A stretch of 64,000 nucleotides of DNA from Pseudomonadota bacterium. GTDB lineage: Bacteria > Myxococcota_A > Bradymonadia > Bradymonadales > GCA-2716585. Position numbers and translations under genes: made by a program. Shown here in pieces: positions 1-8,582 of this stretch. The notes under the pieces were generated by a model, which did not search any database, was not told the origin of the DNA, and saw nothing but the letters and a program-made list of their open reading frames with translations. The DNA lies in NCBI GenBank assembly GCA_005804885.1, contig SYOX01000050.1, positions 1-64,000 of the forward strand. Direction: 5' to 3'. The stretch's first letter is position 1; every line of letters begins with the position of its first letter.

Positions 1-22
1 CGGCGCGATCGTGGCGGCCCGC

Positions 23-1222
23 TCACGGCGCCTCCAGGCCGAAGGCGGCGGCGAGCGTGGCGGTGAGCTGCCGGGGCTGGCCGCCGCAGCCGTCGCCGAG
101 GAGGTCGAGGGCCAGGGCGGCGATCTCTTCGAGGGCGCCGGCGTCGAGCAGGGCGGCGGCGCCTTCGAGCAGGGGCCTGGCGAGGTCGGGGGCCAGGAAG
201 ATCGAGGCGAGGTCGATGAGGCGCTGGCGCAGGTCGGGATCGCTCTGGAGGACGGCGAGCAGGTGGTCGACGAGGTCGAGGGCGGGTCCCGGGTCGTCGC
301 CGAGGAGGTCGAGGGCGGCGGAGGGGTCGGGGCCGAAGGCAGCCAGGATGTCGTAGAGGGCGTCGCCGAGGAGGCGGGCGCCGCCGCTCGTGCGGCCCTC
401 GCTGTCGACGCGCTCGACGGCGTCGACGCAGCGCACGGCCGCCTGGACGAGCGGGAGGCCCTGTTCGTCGAGGGCGGCGTCGAGTTGATCGAGGAACTGG
501 CGCATGGGGGGCTCGTCGGCGGGGATGATGAGGCCGAAGACGCCGGCCAGGGCGTCGAAGTCGAAGGGGTCGGCGGCGAGCAGATCAAAGAGCGTGATGA
601 GGAGCGCGACGAGGGCGCGTCGGCCCGCCTGGCCTGCGGCCGGGTCGAGGAGAGGGGCGAAAAAGTCGAGGAAGCGCGGGTCTTTAGCCAACGTGACGAG
701 GGCGTCGATCAGCGGCCTGTCCTGGGCGACGGCGCGCAGCGTGCCGGTCAGGGTGCCCTCGGGGCAGGTGCGCGCGGCCTCGGCCAGGGCGTCGAAGACG
801 AGCAGCCGGTCGAGGGCCTGGGGCGATCCCGCTGGCGGCGCGATGAAGGGGGCCAGGGCGTCGGCCAGGGCCTCTCCGAGCCCGGCGAGGGCGTCGGGGC
901 GCAGATCGGGGGCGTCGAGGTCGTCGAGCAGGCCCCCGTCGCTCAGGCGCTCGACGAAGGCCAGCAGGGTGCCGAGGAGCAGTCCGAGGGGGTCGTCGCC
1001 GTCTGGGGTGGCCAGGGATTCGAGGGCAGCGGCCAGGGGGGCCAGGGCGCCGCCATCGATGGCGGCCAGCGTGCCCTGGAGGGCCTCGTCGACGTGGGGG
1101 CAGGCGGCCGGTGGCAGGTCAGCCAGGGGCGCGTCGACGTCCTCGCCGCATCCGAAGGCGAGCAGGAGGGCTGCGGCGGCCAGGGCGCCGAGCGCGGGGC
1201 GCGTGAGGGGGTTGCCGGCCAT
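23..1222 (-). CDS. helical lipoprotein of unknown function
   Basis: The 399-residue product begins with a hydrophobic leader and a lipobox (AFGC, lipidated Cys25), so it should be an exported, membrane-anchored lipoprotein. The mature part is rich in Leu, Ala and Asp, with many short amphipathic helices separated by DP or Gly turns. This looks like an alpha-solenoid, but no family is recognised. It starts 11 bases after the stop of the Hfq-like gene upstream on the same strand, so the two are probably cotranscribed. The Shine-Dalgarno sequence is weak. The opposite strand is also open almost throughout, but only this frame has a signal peptide and lipobox. Function is unknown. Confidence 0.75.
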   Translation of the reverse strand: MAGNPLTRPALGALAAAALLLAFGCGEDVDAPLADLPPAACPHVDEALQGTLAAIDGGALAPLAAALESLATPDGDDPLGLLLGTLLAFVERLSDGGLLDDLDAPDLRPDALAGLGEALADALAPFIAPPAGSPQALDRLLVFDALAEAARTCPEGTLTGTLRAVAQDRPLIDALVTLAKDPRFLDFFAPLLDPAAGQAGRRALVALLITLFDLLAADPFDFDALAGVFGLIIPADEPPMRQFLDQLDAALDEQGLPLVQAAVRCVDAVERVDSEGRTSGGARLLGDALYDILAAFGPDPSAALDLLGDDPGPALDLVDHLLAVLQSDPDLRQRLIDLASIFLAPDLARPLLEGAAALLDAGALEEIAALALDLLGDGCGGQPRQLTATLAAAFGLEAP

Positions 1223-1233
1223 GGTCGGCGATC

Positions 1234-2517
1234 TCAGGTGAGGGTCTCGATGTGGTAGATGGCGTGGAAGAGGATCATCAGCCAGGCGTTGTTCTTGAGC
1301 TTGAGCTGAAGTTCGAAGGGGGAGAACCAGGCGGCCTCGCCGACGAAGGAGGAGCCGTCGCGCAGCGTGACGCGGAGCTGCCGGTTGGCGCTCTGGGCGC
1401 GCTCGATGGTCTCGATGATGAGCTGCTGCTCCAGGCGGTCGGTGGCGTCGTGGGCGGCGTTCAGGGCGCGCTCTTTGACGGCGGGGTCCTGGGAGGCGAG
1501 GCTGAAGATGGCGGTGGCCGCGTCGGCGGGGCAGAAGAAGAGGACCTGGAGCTTGGACTGCTTGGAGCGCTCGGTGGGGCGGGCGTTCTGGAGGCGCCAG
1601 GAGAAGGGGTTGTCGTCCTGGACGAACTGGGCCTCGAAGTGGCCGTCGTAGAGCTTGAAGTGGTGGTGCCGCCCGGACTCGGCCAGGTCGGCGTAGCGAG
1701 CGCGGGCCGAGGCGGTCTTGGCGATGAAGTCATCGACCTGCTGGTCGTTGAGGTTCATCATGCCCATCAGGCGGACGAACTTGCGGTGGTGCTTGGGGTG
1801 CTTCGTCCAGATCTCCAGGGTGCGGGGACCCCAGCCGCAGTTGGCGGGCGCGACGCGGGCCAGGGCGTCGAGGTCGAGGTCGAAGCGGGCCATGCGGCGC
1901 GTGTGGCGCTTCTTCATGAAGGGGTATTTCTTGTGGAGCTCCTGGCCGAGCCGCTCGATCTCCTCGGTGTCCTCATCGGGCTCGAAGGGCAGGCCGAAGT
2001 CGCCGCGCGCCCAGCGGATCGCGGTCATGGGGGTGAGCTTGTGGCCGCGCGCGGCGGCGGCCTTGATGCGGCCCTTGGCGCGCTCCCAGATGAAGGCCCA
2101 GCGCTCGTCCTGGGTGGCGAGCTTGGGCAGGCTGTTCTCGCCCGAGGCGATGGCGCGCGAGATCTCCAGGCTCAAGCCGGTGTGGGTGGCGAAGGTGCGG
2201 ATCTGTTTTTCGCGCATGGCGTCGATGCGCGTGCGGTCCTCGGCCAGCCAGAAGGCCCTGGCGCGGGTCATCTCGGGGTTCTGCTCAAGCAGCGTCTTGG
2301 CGCGGAAGCTGCGGGCGAACTCGGAAGGGAAGCGCATCTTGAACTCGTCGAAGGACATCTCGCCGGAGGCGATGCGCCGGGCCATGGGCTTGCGCAGACA
2401 CTCGGTCTCCATCAGGCGCTTCATCTCGACCTTGGCCTCCGCGTCGAGGCGAGGGGGCCGGGTCTTTCGGACGGGCTTGTTTCCTTCCGGGCGAGGTTTG
2501 CGGGTGGGCTTGTTCAT
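1234..2517 (-). CDS. basic protein with C-terminal Hfq/Sm-like domain
   Basis: The 427-residue product is strongly basic at its N-terminus (residues 1-35) and again near 202-212 and 239-247. Residues about 363-425 read like an Hfq fold: an amphipathic helix, then LRVTLRDGSSFVGEAAWF (compare the Hfq Sm1 pattern of hydrophobics, G, five residues, then S/F), then ILFHAIYHI, which matches the Hfq Sm2 signature YKHAIS. Ordinary Hfq is about 70-100 residues, so a 360-residue N-terminal extension is unusual. That extension carries a recurring motif, ARRIASGE (46-53) and SRAIASGE (120-127), with a weaker third copy near 167. The start is supported by a GAGAGGAAAG Shine-Dalgarno. RNA binding is inferred from fold similarity, not shown. 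Confidence 0.8.
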   Translation of the reverse strand: MNKPTRKPRPEGNKPVRKTRPPRLDAEAKVEMKRLMETECLRKPMARRIASGEMSFDEFKMRFPSEFARSFRAKTLLEQNPEMTRARAFWLAEDRTRIDAMREKQIRTFATHTGLSLEISRAIASGENSLPKLATQDERWAFIWERAKGRIKAAAARGHKLTPMTAIRWARGDFGLPFEPDEDTEEIERLGQELHKKYPFMKKRHTRRMARFDLDLDALARVAPANCGWGPRTLEIWTKHPKHHRKFVRLMGMMNLNDQQVDDFIAKTASARARYADLAESGRHHHFKLYDGHFEAQFVQDDNPFSWRLQNARPTERSKQSKLQVLFFCPADAATAIFSLASQDPAVKERALNAAHDATDRLEQQLIIETIERAQSANRQLRVTLRDGSSFVGEAAWFSPFELQLKLKNNAWLMILFHAIYHIETLT

Positions 2518-2675
2518 GGATTACTTTCCTCTCTTTCGTCGCGTCCGCGGGGGTGTTGCGGCCGCGAGCAACCTCTGGCGTCGATCAGTCGAGGATCGGT
2601 CGCCGACCTTGCTTTTCGATGGGCACCCCAGGGTTCGGGTGTGCGCTGCGCCCGTGTAACAGAGCGCGGCCCTGT

Positions 2676-2705
2676 GTTATGCACCCTCAAGGCCAAAGTC
2701 GACAA
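2676..2705 (-). promoter_or_regulatory. candidate sigma70-type promoter for the Hfq-like gene
   Basis: On the minus strand TTGTCG (2705-2700) and CATAAC (2681-2676) are separated by 18 bases, about 160 bases upstream of the ATG at 2517. Each box matches four of six consensus positions. The rest of 2518-2770 holds no convincing gene. Confidence 0.35.
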
Positions 2706-2770
2706 CTTCAATCAGGGCGCGGCGCGCGATTAGGGCGCGGCGCGTCGATCCTGGCGCGATCGCTGGGATC

Positions 2771-3907
2771 TCATCGCGGCGCCAGGGCGCGGCGCGCGCG
2801 CTCGATCCACCAGCGCATCAGCCGCGGCGCGCGGTCGAGGTCGGCCTCGGTGGGCAGCGGCAGAGGCGCGGTGGAGCGCGTGGACCAGAAGATCAGCGGC
2901 CCTGGGGTCCGGCGCCGGAGCCGGGCGATGAGCGCGGCGGCGGACTTGCCGCTGTAGGTCGTGTCCAGCGCCAGCCCCATCGCGCTCTGGAAGACCTCGA
3001 CGGCCTCAAGGCCGCTCGGGGTGGCCTCGCCGTAGCCCGCCCCGATGAAGCCGCGATCGACCTCCAGCCCGGCGCGCAGCGCGCCGTAGCCGATGGCCAG
3101 CCGGGGGTCGCCGGCCAGCAGCGCGAGGTGGCGGGAGGTGGCCTCGGCCAGCCGCGCGATCCTCGCCGCGCTGGTGATCGGCCAGGGCGTCACCCGGACG
3201 GCGATCAGCCGGGGCGGCCGCCGCCACCCCACCCCCGCGCGCGCCGCGTGGTGCAGGCCCACGAGCAGCCCCGCCGAGGTGCAGGTCGAGCCCACCCCCA
3301 CGATGATCTCGCCGGCTTCGGGCGGCGCGAGCCCGCGCTCGACCTGCCGGGCCAGCTCGATCCCGGCCGAGACGTAACCCAGCGCGCCCAAAGGGGTCGC
3401 GCCGCCGGGGACCATCACGCTCACCCTGCCGCCGCCCGGCGCGCCCCGCAGCCGCGCCGCCGCCAGGCCCAGCGGCAGCGCGGACCAGTGCGGCAGCGCC
3501 GTGGCGTGCGCCGTGGCCGAGAGCGTCGCCAGGAGGTTGTCCAGCGCCGCCTGGGAGGGCGGCTGGGGGAAGAGCAGCGCGCCGGCCTCCAGGCCGATCC
3601 GCTGGGCGTGCAGCAGCGTCGCCACGGCGTGGTTCGAGCCGAAGGCGCCCGTGGCCACGATCCGCGCGGCCCCCTTGGACTGAGCCTCGCCCAGCAGCAC
3701 CTCCAGCGTCCGCACCTTGTTGCCCCCGTAGAGCGGGGAGGTCAGATCGTCGCGCTTGATGAAGCCCGCGCCGGTCGGCAGCCCCAGGGCGGCCTCGACC
3801 CGCTCCAGCGGCTCCAGCGGCGTCGGCAGCTCCCCGAGCTCCAGCCAGGGGACGCGGTCGGCCAGCTGCGGCCACAGCGAGAAGATCGCGCGATCGGGTG
3901 GCTTCAT
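2771..3907 (-). CDS. D-cysteine desulfhydrase / ACC deaminase family PLP enzyme
   Basis: The 378-residue product belongs to the fold-type II PLP family that includes D-cysteine desulfhydrase and 1-aminocyclopropane-1-carboxylate deaminase. Visible signatures are RDDLTSPLYGGNKVRTLE, where the Lys is the expected Schiff-base residue, the following GAFGSNHAVAT phosphate or substrate loop, and the glycine-rich VGVGSTCTSAG segment. The ATG at 3907 overlaps the TGA of the upstream glycosidase gene in a 4-base ATGA junction, which fixes the start and implies translational coupling. An open frame extends further upstream, but that is a shadow of the glycosidase gene. Substrate (D-cysteine, ACC or another beta-substituted amino acid) cannot be decided from sequence alone. 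Confidence 0.85.
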   Translation of the reverse strand: MKPPDRAIFSLWPQLADRVPWLELGELPTPLEPLERVEAALGLPTGAGFIKRDDLTSPLYGGNKVRTLEVLLGEAQSKGAARIVATGAFGSNHAVATLLHAQRIGLEAGALLFPQPPSQAALDNLLATLSATAHATALPHWSALPLGLAAARLRGAPGGGRVSVMVPGGATPLGALGYVSAGIELARQVERGLAPPEAGEIIVGVGSTCTSAGLLVGLHHAARAGVGWRRPPRLIAVRVTPWPITSAARIARLAEATSRHLALLAGDPRLAIGYGALRAGLEVDRGFIGAGYGEATPSGLEAVEVFQSAMGLALDTTYSGKSAAALIARLRRRTPGPLIFWSTRSTAPLPLPTEADLDRAPRLMRWWIERARRALAPR

Positions 3908-5334
3908 GCCGCTGGCCTGGCGCAGAAGCGCAGGGCGACCTCGGCCCCGGGATCGGCGATGACCCGCAGCTCGGCCCGGCCCGGATCCCAGGTCGCCGCG
4001 AAGCCCTCCCCCTGCCCGTCGACCTCGCGGGGGCCTTCGGGGAAGCGCCGCGAGGGTATCGCGATCTCCGTAACCCCGCTGCCCTGCACCCAGCGGACCT
4101 CGCAGACGCCAGCGGCCGGATCCCAGGTGAAGCCCCCCGTCGGGCCGGCCAGCTCCCCGGCCAGCGCGCGGATCCAGGGCCGCACGTAGGCGTCCAGGAT
4201 CTCGCGCTCCTGTCCGTGGATGTCCACCACCGATAAGTCCTCGCCGTTCCAGATGTTTTCGTTTTCTGAGTGCTCCCAGAGGGTGGCCGACAGGCGCCGC
4301 TGGTCGATGACGTCCATCGCTCGCCGCAGCCACTCGGCGCCGCCGCTGGCCCCGCGGCCGACGCCGAACTCTCCGAGCAGGATCGGGGTGGCGCGCCGGT
4401 CGCGCCACTCGGCCATGGCCTCCAGCGGCGGCTCGGGCGCCATCCCGCTCCAGGGCTTGCCCGTGATCAGGCCAGGATCGTAGAGGTGCGGGGCGAAGAC
4501 GAGGCCCTCCCCCTCGGGGCGGACGTGGGTGACGCGGCTCGACAGCGCGTCGATGCCGGGGCCGTCGAAGAAGACCAGGGCGCCCGGGGCCTCGGCCTGG
4601 ATGATCCTCGCCAGCCGGGCGTGGAAGGGGGTCAGGACCTCGCGCTTCCAGGCGTCCAGATCCGTGGCCGTCCCCCAGCCTGGCTCGTTGATGATCTCGA
4701 AGCCGACCACGCCGGGGTGATCGGCCAGGGTCGAGGCCATCCGGCGCCACATCGCCTCGAAGGCTGTCTGGATGCCGTCCTCGTCGGCCCAGAAGCGGTC
4801 AAAGGCGCGCTGGACCGCCGCGTCCTGGATGTACTTGAAGAACCAGTGGGGGTCGTCGTGCCGGGGCGGGCCTGGGTCGGGGTCCTCCAGCGTCCAGAGC
4901 GGAAAGCCGTCGCCGCAGAAGGGCGAGGCGTAGATGTCCTGGTGGAAGTCGACGATGACGCGCAGGCCCAGGGCCCAGGCGCTGTCGATCAGGGTCCGGT
5001 AGCGGTCGAGGTAGCGCGCGTCGATGTGGCCGCGCGTCGGCTCCAGGGCCTCCCAGGAGAAGGGCAGCCGGACGGCGTCCAGGCCCCAGGGGCCGAGGCG
5101 CGCGAAGAAGGCGTCTGCGGCGGCGCGGACGCGGTCGATCGGCGCGCCTTCGTCGATGATGAAGGGCAAGAAGGGCGCGTACTTGGAGCGACCTCCGGTG
5201 TTGATCCCGCGCATGACGACGTCGCGGCCGTGGGCGTCGCGCAGGCGGCCGAGGGGGTCGACGATCAGGCGCGCGTCGGTTCGCTCGACGGGGGGGATCG
5301 CGCGGGTGCCCCAGGTGGTCATCGTCACGTTCAT
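3904..5334 (-). CDS. glycoside hydrolase family 5 (endoglycoceramidase-like)
   Basis: The 476-residue product has GH5 TIM-barrel landmarks: GLDAVRLPFSWEALEP early in the barrel, VIVDFHQDIYA, the acid/base Glu in FEIINEPGWG and the nucleophile Glu in ILLGEFGVG. The HQD and SENENIWNG segments resemble endoglycoceramidase and related GH5 enzymes acting on glycolipids. A short beta-rich C-terminal domain follows, as in endoglycoceramidases. No signal peptide is visible with the ATG at 5334, so it may be cytoplasmic. An in-frame extension back to 5457 is open, but its composition is not typical of a leader. It is translationally coupled to the downstream PLP enzyme by an ATGA overlap. The substrate is inferred only from family resemblance. 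Confidence 0.85.
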   Translation of the reverse strand: MNVTMTTWGTRAIPPVERTDARLIVDPLGRLRDAHGRDVVMRGINTGGRSKYAPFLPFIIDEGAPIDRVRAAADAFFARLGPWGLDAVRLPFSWEALEPTRGHIDARYLDRYRTLIDSAWALGLRVIVDFHQDIYASPFCGDGFPLWTLEDPDPGPPRHDDPHWFFKYIQDAAVQRAFDRFWADEDGIQTAFEAMWRRMASTLADHPGVVGFEIINEPGWGTATDLDAWKREVLTPFHARLARIIQAEAPGALVFFDGPGIDALSSRVTHVRPEGEGLVFAPHLYDPGLITGKPWSGMAPEPPLEAMAEWRDRRATPILLGEFGVGRGASGGAEWLRRAMDVIDQRRLSATLWEHSENENIWNGEDLSVVDIHGQEREILDAYVRPWIRALAGELAGPTGGFTWDPAAGVCEVRWVQGSGVTEIAIPSRRFPEGPREVDGQGEGFAATWDPGRAELRVIADPGAEVALRFCARPAA

Positions 5335-5685
5335 GCGGGCCTCGGGTCGAAGTCGGTGCGCGGTGCGGCGTTCGGAGTCGCAGCGTAGAGAGCGGGGCGA
5401 CGCCCTGTCAACAGGATCGGGGACCGCTTCAGCGTCGGTCGTCGGCCTCCCTGGCAATTGATTGCAGGGGCTGCCCGGTCGAAGCTTGACGGGCGGCGCG
5501 AGGGCGGTTAATGTTCCGCGCCCTTTGGGGTCCTTGGGGTCCCTTGGGGATGTTTCGCGCAGATCGACGGTTTGTGGCGGGGCGCCTTCGCGATGCGAGG
5601 CGGCGCAACCCCCCCGTCCGGCCCAGGTCGAGTGTCGTTTGCGCGCTTGGATTCATCATCAAGTGGTTGTGAGAGAGGGTGATCG
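5335..5685. other. intergenic region between divergent GH5 and rplU genes
   Basis: No gene is supported here. The region holds two small inverted repeats, CCTGT/ACAGG (5404-5415) and GCAAT/ATTGC (5454-5465), a promoter candidate for rplU and, downstream of it, three near-direct copies of YTTGGGG between 5521 and 5551. The stretch from about 5520 to 5685 would be the rplU leader, where other bacteria carry an autoregulatory L21 RNA element. I could not fold one here with confidence. Confidence 0.5.
5486..5514 (+). promoter_or_regulatory. candidate promoter of the rplU-rpmA-obgE operon
   Basis: TTGACG (5486-5491) is followed after 17 bases by TAATGT (5509-5514). The -35 box matches five of six consensus bases and the -10 is weaker; GTTAAT two bases upstream is an alternative. 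It lies about 170 bases before rplU. Confidence 0.45.
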
Positions 5686-5997
5686 ATGTACGCAGTGGTC
5701 AAGACAGGCGGAAAGCAATACCGCGTTCAGAAGGGCGAGGAGCTCAACATCGAGCGGCTGCCCGAGGAAGTCGGCGGCGAGGTGATCTTCAGCGAGGTTC
5801 TCCTGATCGGCAATGGGGAGAGCACGACGGTGGGTCGCCCGATGGTCGAAGGGGCCAGCGTCAAGGCGAAGGTCATCCGGCAGGATCGGGAGCGAAAGAT
5901 CATCGTCTTCAAGCACATGCGTCGCGCTGGCGTCCGGAAGAAGCGCGGCCATCGTCAGTCCTACACGCGGGTGCGTATCACTGAGATCACGACCTGA
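5686..5997 (+). CDS. rplU: 50S ribosomal protein L21
   Basis: The 103-residue product is a full-length L21, a 23S rRNA-binding protein of the large subunit. It starts with MYAVVKTGGKQYRV and contains GRPMVEGASVKAKV, the KHMRRAGVRKKRGHRQ basic segment and a C-terminal YTRVRITEI, all typical of the family. It heads the conserved L21-L27-Obg operon and is preceded by a purine-rich GAGAGAGGG ribosome binding site. Confidence 0.98.
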   Translation: MYAVVKTGGKQYRVQKGEELNIERLPEEVGGEVIFSEVLLIGNGESTTVGRPMVEGASVKAKVIRQDRERKIIVFKHMRRAGVRKKRGHRQSYTRVRITEITT

Positions 5998-6033
5998 TCT
6001 CCCCAACCCCGCAGCATCAATCAGGAGGGCATC

Positions 6034-6294
6034 ATGGCTCACAAAAAAGGACAAGGTAGCACGCGCAACGGCCGCGACTCGGCAGGCCAGCGGCGCGGCA
6101 TCAAGAAGTTCGGCGGCGAGAGCGTCGTGGCGGGCAACATCATCATCCGCCAGCTGGGCACCAAGATCCACCCGGGGACCGGCGTGGGCATCGGGCGCGA
6201 TTACACGATCTTCGCCGTCACCGACGGCGTCGTCGAGTTCTCCCGCTTTGGCAAGACGCGCAAGCGCGTCTCGGTCGTGCCTGTCGAGGCTTGA
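6034..6294 (+). CDS. rpmA: 50S ribosomal protein L27
   Basis: The 86-residue product is L27, which reaches the peptidyl transferase centre with its N-terminus. It starts [16 protein letters not shown], with no Firmicutes-type cleavable N-terminal extension, followed by the family core [16 protein letters not shown] strong AGGAGG site sits just before the ATG. It lies 36 bases after rplU in the same operon. Confidence 0.98.
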   Translation: MAHKKGQGSTRNGRDSAGQRRGIKKFGGESVVAGNIIIRQLGTKIHPGTGVGIGRDYTIFAVTDGVVEFSRFGKTRKRVSVVPVEA

Positions 6295-6463
6295 TCCGCC
6301 CTCAGGTTCAGGGGCGACGACGCGGCCAGCCGCCGCGCCTCTCAGGCCGCCCCTGACCTGAGCAGGTCGACCCCTTCGCCACCTCGCCCCACCCCTTCCC
6401 GTCCAATCCCCAGCGTCCGCGCCAGACCCTGTCTGGCCCGCGCCGCAGCGTGAGCGCGCCGCC

Positions 6464-7546
6464 ATGTTCGTCGATGAAGTCCGCATCAGTGTCGAGGGGG
6501 GCCGCGGCGGCCACGGGATCGTGGCGTGGCGGCGAGAGAAGTTCATCGTCTTCGGCGGCCCCTCCGGCGGCGACGGCGGGCGCGGCGGCAAGGTGGTCGT
6601 CGAGGCCGCCCCGAACATCACCACGCTGCTGGATCTGCGCTACCGCCGCATCATCAAGGCCGAGAACGGCGTCAGCGGCGGCCCCAAGTGCCTCCACGGT
6701 CGCACTGGCAAGGATGAGGTGCTGGCGGTGCCGGCCGGCACCCAGATCTTCGACGACGAGACGGGCGAGCTGCTGGCTGATCTGGTCGAGATCGGCCAGT
6801 CCTTCGTCGTGGCCGTCGGCGGCCGCGGCGGCCGCGGCAATGCGCGCTTCGCGACGCCGACGAACAGGGCGCCGGACCACTGCGAGGAGGGCCGCCTGGG
6901 GCAGATCCGGCAGATCCGCCTGGAGCTCAAGCTGCTGGCGGACGTGGGGATCATCGGCTACCCCTCTGTCGGCAAGTCCACCCTGATCAGCGTCATCAGC
7001 AACGCTCGCCCCAAGATCGCGGCCTACCACTTCACGACCCTGGCGCCGAACCTCGGCGTGGTCGGCTGGAAGGACTACCAGTCCTTCGTCGTGGCCGACA
7101 TCCCGGGGCTCATCGAGGGCGCCGCCGAGGGCAAGGGCCTGGGCCACCAGTTCCTGCGCCACGTCGAGCGCTGCGGGCTGCTGCTCCACATGATCGAGGT
7201 CCCGCCGCCCTTCGATGACGGCGCCGACAACGACTGGACCGAGCGCGACCCGATCCAGGACTTCGAGCGGATCAACCGCGAGCTGGCGCTCTTTGACCCC
7301 GAGATGGCCGAGCGCCCCCAGATCGTCGCCCTCAACAAGGTCGACCTGCCCTTCGTCGCCGAGCGCGAGGCGGAGCTGCGGGCGCACTTCGACAGCCTGG
7401 GGATCCCGATGTTCTCGATCTCGGCGGCGGCGCGCATCGGGGTCAAGGAGCTGGTCGACGCCCTCGGCGAGCGCGTCATCGGCCGGCGCCAGGAGGCCGC
7501 CCGCGAGGCCGCGCTCGCCACCAGACCTCGTCACGGGGATTGGTAG
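6464..7546 (+). CDS. obgE: Obg-family GTPase ObgE/CgtA
   Basis: The 360-residue product is the ribosome-associated Obg GTPase involved in 50S maturation and growth control. Residues 1-160 form the glycine-rich Obg fold (EGGRGGHGIVAWRREKF, GGDGGRGGKVV, GGRGGRGNARFATPTNRAP). The G domain follows with Walker A GYPSVGKST, G3 DIPGLIEGA, G4 NKVD and G5 SISAA. It ends soon after the G domain, so it has no long OCT or acidic tail. The ribosome binding site is weak, and 169 bases separate it from rpmA, as is common in this conserved operon. Confidence 0.97.
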   Translation: MFVDEVRISVEGGRGGHGIVAWRREKFIVFGGPSGGDGGRGGKVVVEAAPNITTLLDLRYRRIIKAENGVSGGPKCLHGRTGKDEVLAVPAGTQIFDDETGELLADLVEIGQSFVVAVGGRGGRGNARFATPTNRAPDHCEEGRLGQIRQIRLELKLLADVGIIGYPSVGKSTLISVISNARPKIAAYHFTTLAPNLGVVGWKDYQSFVVADIPGLIEGAAEGKGLGHQFLRHVERCGLLLHMIEVPPPFDDGADNDWTERDPIQDFERINRELALFDPEMAERPQIVALNKVDLPFVAEREAELRAHFDSLGIPMFSISAAARIGVKELVDALGERVIGRRQEAAREAALATRPRHGDW

Positions 7547-7575
7547 CTGTCACATCGTTTCAGGTTTGAGACAGC
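7546..7575. terminator. stem-loop between convergent genes
   Basis: GCTGTC (7546-7551) and GACAGC (7570-7575) can pair around an 18-base loop exactly between the convergent obgE and endonuclease/exonuclease genes. No U-tract follows on either strand, so a factor-independent terminator is only possible, not shown. Confidence 0.35.
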
Positions 7576-7580
7576 GTCGA

Positions 7581-8582
7581 TCAGGGAAACTTGAACTCGG
7601 CGGTCATGGCGCCGTGATCGGAGCCGCCCAGGCCGCGGTCGCCGTCGCGGAATGCGTTGGCCGAGTCGGGGACGTAGCTCCCGGTGCCGACGGCCATGTA
7701 GAGGTGGTCGAGCTCGTTGAGCTGCCCCCTGAAGTTGTAGGTCCAGGCGCGCTCCAGGCTCACGTCGGAGGCGGCGCGCAGCAGCAGGCCGCCGTCCTCA
7801 AGGGCGTTGAGGGGCGCAGAGCCCGGGACGTCGTTGAGGTCGCCGCCGAGGACGACCAGGGCGTCGGGCTCGCGCTCGACGGCCTCAAGGACGATCTTGA
7901 GGGCGCCCTGGGCCTCGGCCAGGCGCCGGTCGGGGTCGTCGTTGTTCTTGGACTTGAAGTGGGCGGAGAAGACGACGATCTCCTTGTCGCCGAAGGCGAG
8001 CTGGACCTCCAGGAACTCGCGGGCGAAGGTCGTCGTGCCGCCGCCGTTGGGGCGCGGCAGGCGCTTGAAGCGGTGGGTGACGACGCGGCGCTTTCGGCCC
8101 CCGGAGAGCACGGCGACGTCGATGGAGGCGGTCCCGCCGGTCTCGCCCAGGACGGCCACGGGGTATCGGTCGGCCAGTCGGCTCTGGAGGGCCAGCAGGC
8201 TCTCCTCGGTCTCGACCTCCTGCAAGAGGACGACGTCGGCGTCGAGGCGCTCGATGGCGCGGGCGAGGATGTTGGCGCGGGCCTCGAACTGCTCGACGGT
8301 CGGCAGCTGCTCCCAGTAGCCCTCGCCGCAGTCGCCGCTGTCGCAGCGGGTGTCGAAGAAGAGCGCGACGTTGAAGGTGGCCACCCGGATCGTCTCGGGG
8401 CCGGCGGGGGCGTCCTCGGGATCGGGAGTGGCGGGCTGGGGTTCGGCCTCGTCGAGCGCGACGGGGTCGGGCTCGGGGGCCTCGGGCGGCGGCGTCTTGC
8501 AGCCGGCCAGCGCCGCCGCGATCAGCAGGGCTGCCGCCAGGGTCCGCGAGACGGGGCGCCGGGCGAGGGTGGGGGCGCTCAT
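7581..8582 (-). CDS. endonuclease/exonuclease/phosphatase family lipoprotein
   Basis: The 333-residue product has a leader ending in ALAGC (lipidated Cys28), then a Pro/Glu-rich tether, then an EEP (DNase I-like) fold. Visible EEP landmarks are IRVATFNVALFFDT (metal-binding Asn), VVLLQEVETEES (catalytic Glu), VVFSAHFKSKNN (His), VVLGGDLNDVPGS (Asp/Asn) and the terminal GGSDHGAMTAEF (catalytic Asp-His). The ATG at 8582 overlaps the RNase D stop as ATGA. Being lipid-anchored, it probably acts outside the cytoplasm on DNA, phospholipid or another phosphoester. The family does not reveal which. Confidence 0.88.
   Translation of the reverse strand: MSAPTLARRPVSRTLAAALLIAAALAGCKTPPPEAPEPDPVALDEAEPQPATPDPEDAPAGPETIRVATFNVALFFDTRCDSGDCGEGYWEQLPTVEQFEARANILARAIERLDADVVLLQEVETEESLLALQSRLADRYPVAVLGETGGTASIDVAVLSGGRKRRVVTHRFKRLPRPNGGGTTTFAREFLEVQLAFGDKEIVVFSAHFKSKNNDDPDRRLAEAQGALKIVLEAVEREPDALVVLGGDLNDVPGSAPLNALEDGGLLLRAASDVSLERAWTYNFRGQLNELDHLYMAVGTGSYVPDSANAFRDGDRGLGGSDHGAMTAEFKFP

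Noticed and set aside
11-1258. A 415-codon plus-strand frame over the first gene
   Set aside because: It is Gly/Glu/Val-rich shadow sequence. The minus-strand product has a signal peptide and lipobox and follows a linked gene.
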